Shown in pieces: positions 1 to 7,117 of a stretch of 16,751 bases of DNA. The stretch covers positions 1 to 16,751 of the forward strand of contig CAZIPZ010000085.1 of NCBI GenBank assembly GCA_964541075.1, written 5' to 3'. How positions within the stretch are numbered: the first letter of the stretch is position 1; every line of letters starts with the position of its first letter. This stretch comes from CAZIPZ01 sp964541075. GTDB lineage: Bacteria > Acidobacteriota > Terriglobia > 20CM-2-55-15. The notes under the pieces are model-generated. The model ran no database searches and was not told where the DNA came from. It was given only the letters and a program-made list of their open reading frames with translations. The position numbers were made by a program, and so were the translations under genes.

Positions 1-657
1 GACCGGCACCACATAAGGCAGGTCGTCGCTGGGGTAATCACTGCTCCAGATTGCGCCCTCGTTGGCAAGAAACTCCAGTGTCCGCGGCGAGCCATTGCCC
101 CCGGAGCCCATCCATCCGATAGGTCGGACTCCACACGCCTTCTCAATGTCGCCGAATGTGCGCTTGATGATTTCCTGTTCTTCTTCCTCGCTGACCATCG
201 TCATTGAAATATTGTTCGCCCAATTGTGCCCGTCCACTTCATGCCCACGACGCACCATCTCACGCAGAGTCTCGGGATACCGCGTTGCGATGATGGCGTT
301 CGTGTACCAGCACGCTTTGATTCCATTCGCATCGAACAGGTCGATCAGGCGCCAGAATGCCGCCTTTGACGAATAGTCCTTGTACGGTATGTCATACGAG
401 TTGGAAGTGTCGGAGTAGCCCTCGTAGTTGACGATCCAGCAGACTGCGATGCGTGCGTTGTTAGGCCACTTGATGGGATTCCGACGAATTCGAAAGTGCT
501 CTGGAGGTATGTCAATTCCTCGTTCCGCGCGGTTTCGTGGTCTTGCGGCCGGCGCCTGGGCTCGCGCAGGAACGCTTTCGATCGCGCCCGCACCGGCTGC
601 AGCGCCAACACCCAATTGTTTCAGAAAGCCACGACGTGAATAGTTCGAAACTCCCAT
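1..657 (-). CDS. Tat-exported polysaccharide deacetylase, PuuE-like CE4 family (3' end cut by window edge)
   Basis: The frame is open for 219 codons from an ATG at 657 to the window edge, so the C-terminus is missing. An ideal GGAGG (668-672) lies 10 nt upstream. The N-terminus is a twin-arginine signal: SRRGFLK at residues 7-13, then an Ala/Gly-rich hydrophobic stretch ending near ARAQA, so export as a folded protein is expected. The body matches CE4/NodB-fold proteins of the PuuE-like branch: VNYEG (76-80) where classical deacetylases have TFDDG, HEVDGHNW (139-146) carrying the likely metal-binding histidines, GWMGSGG (181-187) and DYPSDDLP (207-214). Family members remove N-acetyl groups from glycans or hydrolyse allantoin-like amides; the substrate cannot be read here. 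It follows the exported hydrolase at 745-2220 after 87 nt with no terminator between, so the two are probably co-transcribed. Family assignment is good; substrate is unknown. Confidence 0.88.
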   Translation of the reverse strand, partial: MGVSNYSRRGFLKQLGVGAAAGAGAIESVPARAQAPAARPRNRAERGIDIPPEHFRIRRNPIKWPNNARIAVCWIVNYEGYSDTSNSYDIPYKDYSSKAAFWRLIDLFDANGIKACWYTNAIIATRYPETLREMVRRGHEVDGHNWANNISMTMVSEEEEQEIIKRTFGDIEKACGVRPIGWMGSGGNGSPRTLEFLANEGAIWSSDYPSDDLPYVVPV

Positions 658-667
658 TGTTTTGTGT

Positions 668-672
668 CCTCC
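668..672 (-). promoter_or_regulatory. Shine-Dalgarno of the deacetylase gene
   Basis: On the minus strand the bases read GGAGG, 10 nt before the ATG at 657. This fixes the start of the Tat signal peptide and shows the gene has its own ribosome binding site even if transcribed from the upstream hydrolase gene. Confidence 0.7.
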
Positions 673-744
673 ATCTTGAACCAGCGTATAAATTACTCTT
701 CAAAAAGCTGCACTTGCGCAATCGAGGGGTCCTGTTCGGCGATA

Positions 745-2220
745 TCAGCGGAAAAACCAGCGAATCACGCTGTAGTCTGCAGCTGCGAGCTGCTTCGGCA
801 GTTCGACGTGGCCGTAATGAGTCATCGGTGGATCCCAGACGATCAACCGAACCTTAGCGTTGGGATTCTTGGCCCGGTACTCATTGGCAAAGAAAACCTC
901 TACAGACTTCATCGGATCTTCGGGAATCCAATGGTTCCGGTCGAAGTGGGCGACCGTCCATACCATCTGGGTATAGCCATCCATGCGGGTGAAGTGAGTC
1001 AGGAAAAGATCCTTGCTGACGTCCTCGATATTCACGCCCCAGGGGTTGCCTCCTTTTTTGAGGAGGCCTTCAATTTCTACTTCGATACGGCCCTTCTGAC
1101 CAATGTCGCCGCCGTGCTCCAGATCCTGGATTTGTTGCTTGAAGTTCGCCCGGCGCCGAGCCTCCACCGCGAGCCAGCGTTCCGCAATTTGATAGTGCGA
1201 CATGCCCGGCTCATAAAGAGGATTTAGAAATCCGCTGTAACCGCGGCTATAACCATCGGCATCGCGGCGTGAAAGCACCGTCAATGGCAGAGGTTTTCGC
1301 ACCGGAGCGCCACCCGCGGAGGCGGCGCCACGCGGTTCTTTCGCCGCGCGAACGTTGTCAAGGCGAGCCGGTCCGCCGCTGCCCCAACCCATGTATCGAC
1401 CTTTGAGCCGCCCGCGGAGTTCGATGTCATCGTTCGCCAGCATTGCAATTTCGCCGGAAGTCGAGTGGCCGATCAGAAGAATGTCGCCCTGCGTGTGTTT
1501 CATGACAAGCGCCTTTACACCCTGCAGCACGACTGCGTTGTTGAGCAGCGTATTGCGCAGTTCCGACTCCTCCAGTGAAATGTCGCGGTCGAGCAAATAA
1601 GCAGGTTGGCGATTCAGACTCTGAATGGGTTCTTCCCACCCTCCGTACTTGAAATTGCCGGGAATGGTGACGATCATGACGTTAATTTTCTGCGCCAGAT
1701 ACTGCGTCCAACCCGGCTGGTTCTTCAAGTCGATGAAGAACTCGTAAAAGTTCGCTGCGCCGCCGTTCATGACGATGAACCACGGATACTTCTTGGCTTC
1801 GGGGTCGTTGCTTGTGAGGCGCAGTGCGGTGATGTCCCAGTCCATGTTGTATCGTTTGTATCGCTCTACGATCCAATCCGCCTTGTAACCCAAAGTTGAG
1901 GCAGGAATCATCGCGACATCTCGGGGATCGAAGGCGCCACTGGGAGCACTCATGGCCAGGCTGGTGACGTTTTTCCCACCGTCGGGAAGATCAAAGCCGG
2001 CCCCGAGACCTTTGAAGTCGGCTTCCGGCAAGGTGACGTAAACGGCCTTGTCGTCGTCAAGCAGGCTCCATATTTTTTGCTCGATCGCGTTCGAAGCGTC
2101 TGCAACAACGTTGATAAAGGTGGCCTCCGCCGCTTCTACACCTTTCAAAAGCAATGATGAACAAATCAGGAAAACAGCGCCTGCCGCGAGAACGGATAAG
2201 ACTGAGTTTCTTTTCGTCAT
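745..2220 (-). CDS. Exported alpha/beta-hydrolase-like protein
   Basis: The protein has 491 residues from the ATG at 2220. An in-frame ATG at 2226 directly abuts the AGGAG at 2227-2231, which is too close, while 2220 has normal spacing. Residues 1-30 form a Sec-type signal peptide: MTKR, a hydrophobic core, cleavage near VEA/AEA. The body reads as an alpha/beta hydrolase: a beta-strand plus oxyanion-type segment (IVMNGGAANF, near 150), then a nucleophile elbow G-H-S-T-S-G at 251-256 with candidate nucleophile Ser253. The usual second glycine of G-x-S-x-G is serine here. Histidines in MTHYGHVE (about 468 and 471) are candidates for the catalytic His. A charged helical insertion lies at about 345-390. 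The substrate is unknown; an esterase, lipase or peptidase role is possible. It is probably first in an operon with the Tat deacetylase. Confident as an exported protein, moderate for the fold. Confidence 0.8.
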   Translation of the reverse strand: MTKRNSVLSVLAAGAVFLICSSLLLKGVEAAEATFINVVADASNAIEQKIWSLLDDDKAVYVTLPEADFKGLGAGFDLPDGGKNVTSLAMSAPSGAFDPRDVAMIPASTLGYKADWIVERYKRYNMDWDITALRLTSNDPEAKKYPWFIVMNGGAANFYEFFIDLKNQPGWTQYLAQKINVMIVTIPGNFKYGGWEEPIQSLNRQPAYLLDRDISLEESELRNTLLNNAVVLQGVKALVMKHTQGDILLIGHSTSGEIAMLANDDIELRGRLKGRYMGWGSGGPARLDNVRAAKEPRGAASAGGAPVRKPLPLTVLSRRDADGYSRGYSGFLNPLYEPGMSHYQIAERWLAVEARRRANFKQQIQDLEHGGDIGQKGRIEVEIEGLLKKGGNPWGVNIEDVSKDLFLTHFTRMDGYTQMVWTVAHFDRNHWIPEDPMKSVEVFFANEYRAKNPNAKVRLIVWDPPMTHYGHVELPKQLAAADYSVIRWFFR

Positions 2221-2936
2221 GAACATCTCCTTCGATTTGATGGCTGTCCGTTCTCGATGGCTGCGAACCTCAAGAACTCACTGAAAAGAGCACTACAGAT
2301 GGCAGGTTTCATGCCAGAACCAGGAAATGGCAAAGGAGAAGAGAAGAAACGAGATGGGTCAACAGGTTATATGAATAACAGGCCCAGTTCGTTCGGCAGT
2401 CGATGCGCTCACTGGTTTAACGATCTGACAAGAGTGTGGGGAAGACCATACAAACATGTAGGTTCCGTGACCGGAACCGGACTACGCAGCAGACACGGAG
2501 CGACTACTAACAACGATGTGATCTGCCCGCTCCGGACCGGTTTCCTCAAGTGCATACCGTGGCGGATGTCGCTCTTTAACCAAGTTTGAAAAGAAATTGT
2601 TTTCTACGATGCATTCGAATCGTTGCCAGTTGGATTGCACATCTCCAGGGCCAAACAGCAACTTGCGCCAAGTGCGCGGAATTTCAAAACGTTTCGGTTG
2701 TAGCAACAGCGCCATGCGACAACGGAGCGTTATTAGACAACGCCAAAATTGTGTCCACGTTCAGCGGGCCACACATTTTTGTGGTATGTGCCGGAAGCTT
2801 TTTCTTGGATTACATTTTTCAAACGGATGATTCGGAAAATTCTTTTTTTCTATTTCCATGCGCGCAAGGAAGAAGTGTGAAGCAAGGAATGAAGGAGCAG
2901 CGGTGAGTCGGCTGAAAGGGAATGCTCACGCCTCAG
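2221..2936. other. Long intergenic region without a convincing gene
   Basis: About 716 bp separate two minus-strand genes. Short frames exist on both strands, the longest about 110 codons, but none has a convincing ribosome binding site, signal peptide, familiar motif or coding-like composition. The region must hold the promoter of the hydrolase gene, but I could not find a well-spaced sigma70 pair. Its 2600-2880 part is richer in A/T runs than the flanking genes. The only clear symmetry is the inverted repeat at 2461-2478. It could hold a decayed gene or an unrecognised small RNA; nothing in the sequence decides this. Confidence 0.5.
2461..2478. repeat. Short perfect inverted repeat, possible operator
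   Basis: The arms GGTTCCG (2461-2467) and CGGAACC (2472-2478) are perfect reverse complements around TGAC. No T-run follows on either strand, so it is not an intrinsic terminator. It lies about 240 bp upstream of the hydrolase start and could be a dimeric regulator site, though a 7-bp repeat in 0.7 kb may arise by chance. Confidence 0.35.
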
Positions 2937-4739
2937 CTAATGAACGGCAATCGTGGCTCCGGATCGAAACCAGTCCGTTTTCCCATCCAGGCTGTATCCG
3001 ACAAAACGGTAGATTCCCTTGCGAGTGCCGGCTGAAGCGGTGAAGTTCGCGCGGCCCTCGGCATCCAGCGTCACACTGAACGTTTCCGTCCGTCCGTCGT
3101 TCAGAGAGTACGCAACCTGAACTGGCATATCATGCAAGCCGCTGATCTCCATGAAATACGAATCGCCCGCTGTAATGTTGGTTGCGGACAGTCGCAAACG
3201 CTGTTCGCCTGGGTCTTTATAGGGGGCGAACCGTAGAGGATCGCTGCGAAATGCATCGCTGTAATCGACCAGATGATTTCCTTCATAACGCAGGACAATC
3301 GCCTGACTCCCAAGGATCCGCGGCGAAATGCGTTCCAGAAGACTGGAGTAATAAATTGTAAGATCCTTCTGGTTATAGGCGAGGCGGACCAGGTCTCCAC
3401 TCGCGTGGTGCCACCATAAAGGTTCCTCGTCATCAATAATGTAAATGGTTTCGTCACCCCTCAGAACCGGATACATTTTTTGAATATCATTGAGTGTAGT
3501 CACTGCAGCTTCCGACGACCCGCCCAGAAGAATGTGATTAGAAGCATCTGCTGGAATGCTCACACTGCAGATATAGAACATTCCCACAAGGCAGGCGAAC
3601 GCCACCGCAGAACCGAGATAAAGGGGGCGTTTCAGTTTGTCGTGAACGAAGCTGAACGCAACTCCAATGAGCAATGAGAAACCTACCAGCGGCAGAAAAA
3701 TGTAATACGGCAGGAGGTGTCCGATCATCGGCAAAGCTGGAATCAGCGCGACGACAAACCACGCAAGGCCTGCCATAACTTTTTTTCGTTCGGCCGTAAA
3801 CAGAAGAATGACGAGAATCCCAACGACGAAAGCTCTGAAGGCTTTTAATACGAATATTATGTTTGGGCTCAGGTTTCGATGATCCGTGTTCCAAGTGCGC
3901 GGAATATTGAACGCCCACGTTGAAGCCAGATCTAGGTTCTGCAGCATTCCTGTTCCAAAGGTCGGATTGAAGCCTCCGTACGGATTGGATTGGGGAACGG
4001 CGAGGGTCTCGAAAGACAGGTTCATGACGTGCAGGTGACCGATTGCAAAGAACAGGTAGCACGCCAAAATTGCTGTATGCCAACGGATCCCAATAAGAGG
4101 ATTAACGATCCTGTCTCGCCATGCGCCGTGTTCAAAGAGAACCACGTGCAAGGCGAGAATCACACCGGGAAGCGTAATGGCCATCTCTTTGGACAGCAAA
4201 CCCGCCACAAAGCACGACAGCGAAACGAATAAGTTGAATCGCGCGCCGGCTTCGACGTACCGCAAATACGCAACCACCGAACAGATATAGAACAGTGTGA
4301 CAAGCAGTTCCGGTAGGAAGCCGATATCATAAGTGACGTAGGCGTTCGTGGTGTGAATGTTGAAGAAAAAAGTCGCGATCATTGAGGTCAATTCTCTGTG
4401 CGTAATTGTGAACACCAAGGCGTAGACGGCTACAGTATCTGCGAAGAATACGGCGTAGACCGGTATCCGATACGCTCGTGGCTTCATGCCGAATATTGGC
4501 GACAGAATGGCTTCGACCACATTGTTGGCAAGAGGCCTGTACCAGCCGCCTGGGTCCAGTCGAATGAACCGTCGTAAGAAATCGGGAAGCGAGTCGGGTC
4601 TGTGATAAAGAAGGAAGATTGCGTCTGCCTGAAAGAAATGTCCGATATGCCGAAAATACAAGTAGAAATCCAACACCAACAGAACCAGAAAAAAGGCGAT
4701 CAACCGCCGCCGGTCAGGAAACGGGAAAAGCGTGGACAT
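2937..4739 (-). CDS. GT-C-type polytopic glycosyltransferase with beta-rich C-terminal domain
   Basis: The protein has 600 residues. Residues 12-395 hold roughly ten hydrophobic segments with short loops, then a soluble tail (about 400-600). The first large loop has an acidic residue in FFQADAIF (Asp39) and WYRPL at 66-70, and LLSKEMAITLP lies at 181-191. This layout (acidic loop after TM1, YRPL, (S)KE..a..LP) is that of GT-C enzymes related to the PMT/ArnT/TMTC type, which move sugars from polyprenyl-phosphate carriers to acceptors on the outer face of the inner membrane. The last ~95 residues (from about 505) look like a beta-sandwich with NITAGDSYF, VAYSLNDG and YSLDGKTDW. No strong Shine-Dalgarno precedes the ATG at 4739, so the start is less certain. 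It diverges from the four-repeat surface protein, with about 160 bp between them. Donor and acceptor are unknown. Confidence 0.75.
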   Translation of the reverse strand: MSTLFPFPDRRRLIAFFLVLLVLDFYLYFRHIGHFFQADAIFLLYHRPDSLPDFLRRFIRLDPGGWYRPLANNVVEAILSPIFGMKPRAYRIPVYAVFFADTVAVYALVFTITHRELTSMIATFFFNIHTTNAYVTYDIGFLPELLVTLFYICSVVAYLRYVEAGARFNLFVSLSCFVAGLLSKEMAITLPGVILALHVVLFEHGAWRDRIVNPLIGIRWHTAILACYLFFAIGHLHVMNLSFETLAVPQSNPYGGFNPTFGTGMLQNLDLASTWAFNIPRTWNTDHRNLSPNIIFVLKAFRAFVVGILVILLFTAERKKVMAGLAWFVVALIPALPMIGHLLPYYIFLPLVGFSLLIGVAFSFVHDKLKRPLYLGSAVAFACLVGMFYICSVSIPADASNHILLGGSSEAAVTTLNDIQKMYPVLRGDETIYIIDDEEPLWWHHASGDLVRLAYNQKDLTIYYSSLLERISPRILGSQAIVLRYEGNHLVDYSDAFRSDPLRFAPYKDPGEQRLRLSATNITAGDSYFMEISGLHDMPVQVAYSLNDGRTETFSVTLDAEGRANFTASAGTRKGIYRFVGYSLDGKTDWFRSGATIAVH

Positions 4740-4899
4740 TTGGCGTGCAAGATATCACTGGAGTCAAGTTGAGGACGAGATAATCGGGTAGTAAGGACTT
4801 ACCGGCTCTTCGGAAGTTGAATGCTGTGGGTTTACGTCTGAATCAGTGGGAGAGCCTACCGATGATGGTTTGAAGATTGGTACGGAGGAGTTCTCTTTC
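4740..4899. promoter_or_regulatory. Divergent intergenic region with presumed promoters for both neighbours
   Basis: This 160-bp stretch lies between the GT-C gene (minus) and the four-repeat protein (plus), so it must carry their start signals unless transcripts enter from further away. The only recognisable element is GGAGGAG at 4884-4890, 9 nt before the ATG at 4900. No convincing -35/-10 pair could be assigned by eye. Confidence 0.45.
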
Positions 4900-6261
4900 A
4901 TGCTTGGATTGATGCTTGTGCTTCACTGTTTCTTTCCATTAGTCGATCATGCCGGGGACTTCGTCGGCCTTTCAATCCTCAATCGCGAAAACGAAGCTCG
5001 CGAATTCACCATTACCGCAGTTTCGTCTGAAGGTGCGGCTCTTCAGACGGCCCGAGTGACTCTTGGCGCTGCGAACCAGAAGGCGATTCTCTTGACTGAA
5101 TTGTTTGGGTCGCGGTTGGCATCAGAAGCTGGATGGCTGCGTGTTGACACCAATTCATCCGGGTGCTCGAGCTATGTCGCCGTCGGCAACCATAGTTCGG
5201 TCATGGGCTTTGAAGGCGCCGAGATTGCGAGTTCTACTATTTACCTTCCTCAGGTTTCCGTCAATACCGGGTTTCTTGAACTCGGTCACACTGAAACGCG
5301 GGTTGTCATTGTAAATCCCGGAGATATCACCGCAAATGTCGATGTCGGGCTATTCGGACTGGAGGGTGGGTTGCGCGGAAGAATTCCAATTGGCGTCCCC
5401 CCCCGTGGGACTCGATCCGTTCGAGTATCGGAGTTATTTTCAGCCGTCATTCCTGCAAACAATGCCGGAGGCAAAACGTTCGAAGGTTACATTCGTCTGG
5501 TTTCGGATGCGCCGATTGCAGCATGGGAACGCATAGATACGCCGCTTTCGCGGAGTGTTCTGCGGGGAAGAGGCGTCGAAGAGATTCAAACCATGCCCAT
5601 TGCCGTGCTTCCACATTTTGCGTTCGGCGGGAACTATGGTTCGTTTGTGAATATTGTGAACCCTGGATCCAATACTCTCAGTCTTGTGTTGTCTGCGGTG
5701 GACGACCGCGGAAGAGATATCGGGGAGGTAATTCGGTTTTCTCTTGGCGCGGGGGAAGTTCGGAGAGCTTCCGTTGGCGAGCTTTTTAGGGTGGTTCTGC
5801 CTGCGATATTTCCGGCGCCACTCATTAGCGGTCAGGTTCGTATTCGCTCTCAAAATGGAGCAGGATTTCAGCTCTTGGGGAATATCGACATCTTTAGGGC
5901 GTCATTTGGAGGACGGGATTCGTCGATGCTGCACCCGCTCAGCCAAACTGCCGCAACGGACTGGACCATACCCTTCGCCACGACCATGACCGGTTACTTT
6001 ACGGGATACGCCGTGGCGGCTCCGAATGAATTACTCGCCGTTCAAACAGATATCCGGGTAGAGATAGTGCGTGCGGACGGGTCCGTTGCGAGCCACAGCA
6101 CCATTTCGCTGTCTCCTCGTAACCGCCAGAGCGTACTTGTTCCAGAGGTGTTAGGCGGGGGAGGGTATCTCCGTTTGACCTCCAGCCTGCCTTTCTACGT
6201 TCTCGCGGTGGTTGGTACACATGACGGACGTCTTCTCGATCAACTTCCCGCCATTCCCTAG
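4900..6261 (+). CDS. Exported protein of four tandem beta-sandwich-like repeats
   Basis: An in-frame GTG at 4846 would give 471 residues, but GGAGGAG (4884-4890) lies 9 nt before the ATG at 4900. That start places a hydrophobic export signal (MLGLMLVLHCFFPL) at the very N-terminus, leaving 453 residues. The body is four divergent units of about 75-85 residues at roughly 21-97, 132-213, 247-331 and 367-439. Each has an opening strand like VVIVNPGD / FVNIVNPGS, a D-x-x-G or S-x-x-G turn, a motif like LTELF / VSELF / VGELF / VPEVL, and a closing GWLRV / GYIRLVS / GQVRIRS / GYLRLTS strand. This looks like repeated Ig-like or adhesin-type beta domains on the cell surface or in the periplasm. No catalytic motif is visible and I cannot name a family. 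It diverges from the GT-C gene, so a link to surface glycosylation is possible but only inferred. Confidence 0.78.
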   Translation: MLGLMLVLHCFFPLVDHAGDFVGLSILNRENEAREFTITAVSSEGAALQTARVTLGAANQKAILLTELFGSRLASEAGWLRVDTNSSGCSSYVAVGNHSSVMGFEGAEIASSTIYLPQVSVNTGFLELGHTETRVVIVNPGDITANVDVGLFGLEGGLRGRIPIGVPPRGTRSVRVSELFSAVIPANNAGGKTFEGYIRLVSDAPIAAWERIDTPLSRSVLRGRGVEEIQTMPIAVLPHFAFGGNYGSFVNIVNPGSNTLSLVLSAVDDRGRDIGEVIRFSLGAGEVRRASVGELFRVVLPAIFPAPLISGQVRIRSQNGAGFQLLGNIDIFRASFGGRDSSMLHPLSQTAATDWTIPFATTMTGYFTGYAVAAPNELLAVQTDIRVEIVRADGSVASHSTISLSPRNRQSVLVPEVLGGGGYLRLTSSLPFYVLAVVGTHDGRLLDQLPAIP

Positions 6262-6366
6262 CCGCCCGGAACGACGCGAACCAGATCATCGCTGGATTCA
6301 AAACTGCAAAGAAAGCCTGTACTCGTGCTACCAAGCGGTTCGCTGTAGAATGCTGGTCCAGGCGAC

Positions 6367-6918
6367 ATGAAACTGGACATCGCAATTTTTGAGCCCAATG
6401 CAAACGAGCTATCGATCGCTTCGAGGGTCTTCGACTTTTCTCAGAGTGGCGCCCGACTTTTTACTTTGGAGCAGCTCCTGAGCGACGAATCGTTTAGGGC
6501 TGATGAATTCGCTTCCAAGATCGTGGCGGATTGGTTTCAAAGCGACCGAAAGGGTGTTTTGGTGGGCGATCTTGTGTGTCATCGAATGGAACACGGATGG
6601 ATCTGTGAAAGGCTGCTCGAAGGCACGCCTCATTACTATGCATTCCGCCTTTTGCCCAACGCCATCAAGAGATTCGGAGAGAACTCTGTCCCTTCAGATA
6701 ATGTTGAGTTCATTACGTTGATTTTCCGCGGCCGTGAAGAACTATTGGGAAGGGAAGTCGAGACTGGTCCTGTGCACGCGTCGATTCGTGATTTCGTCAA
6801 AGAGAGGCTATCGCGCTGTGGTGTGGAAACATTTGAAGCTGAGGTCGGATCAATCGCGGAGCTATGCGACATCTTTGACGACTACGAGTATCAGAAGCTG
6901 ATGGGCAGACTCGAATGA
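6367..6918 (+). CDS. Hypothetical protein, 183 residues
   Basis: I do not recognise this protein. It starts at an ATG with no clear Shine-Dalgarno (upstream GGTCCAGGCGAC) and has no signal peptide or membrane segment, so it should be cytoplasmic. It is acidic, with mixed alpha/beta character: a strand-like start (MKLDIAIFEP), two hydrophobic strand-like stretches (GVLVGDLV, VEFITLIFRG) and an acidic C-terminus (DIFDDYEYQKLMGRLE). Codon use resembles its neighbours and the frame excludes alternatives on both strands, which supports a real gene. It lies 105 bp after the four-repeat protein on the same strand, so read-through from it is possible, and about 200 bp before the receptor gene. No function is proposed. 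Confidence 0.6.
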   Translation: MKLDIAIFEPNANELSIASRVFDFSQSGARLFTLEQLLSDESFRADEFASKIVADWFQSDRKGVLVGDLVCHRMEHGWICERLLEGTPHYYAFRLLPNAIKRFGENSVPSDNVEFITLIFRGREELLGREVETGPVHASIRDFVKERLSRCGVETFEAEVGSIAELCDIFDDYEYQKLMGRLE

Positions 6919-7117
6919 CTCGTTTGAATCCTTTTGGACCGTGATTCACTGTAAATGGGTAGATGGGCGCTTATCTTTCAATCGGACGTAACTTTCATCC
7001 TGGTTTCTCAGTACTACGTAAAGGCAGGGCATTTACAGTTTCTTCACGATTCCCCTGGCCTGCCTACATTGATCCTTTACAGACAGCCCCTCTAATGAGC
7101 ATGTGGAGGTGGAGTCC
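6919..7117 (+). promoter_or_regulatory. Leader region of the receptor gene
   Basis: About 200 bp precede the receptor start. It ends in the unusually strong purine tract GGAGGTGGAG (7105-7114). A 7-bp inverted repeat (AGGCAGG 7022-7028 / CCTGCCT 7059-7065) spans a 30-base loop and could shape the leader or bind a regulator. I could not assign a confident -35/-10 pair. Confidence 0.35.

Noticed and set aside
664..1227. Open frame of 187 codons on the plus strand
   Set aside because: It lies antisense to the exported hydrolase, which has a signal peptide, ribosome binding site and nucleophile elbow. The plus frame shows none of these.
2257..2906. Open frames of about 70-110 codons on both strands in the gap
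   Set aside because: No good ribosome binding site, no known motif, and several overlap each other in different frames; they look like chance frames.
3538..4083. Open frame of 181 codons on the minus strand within the GT-C gene
   Set aside because: It is out of frame with the membrane protein on the same strand, rich in Arg and Ser and without motif, so it is a shadow.
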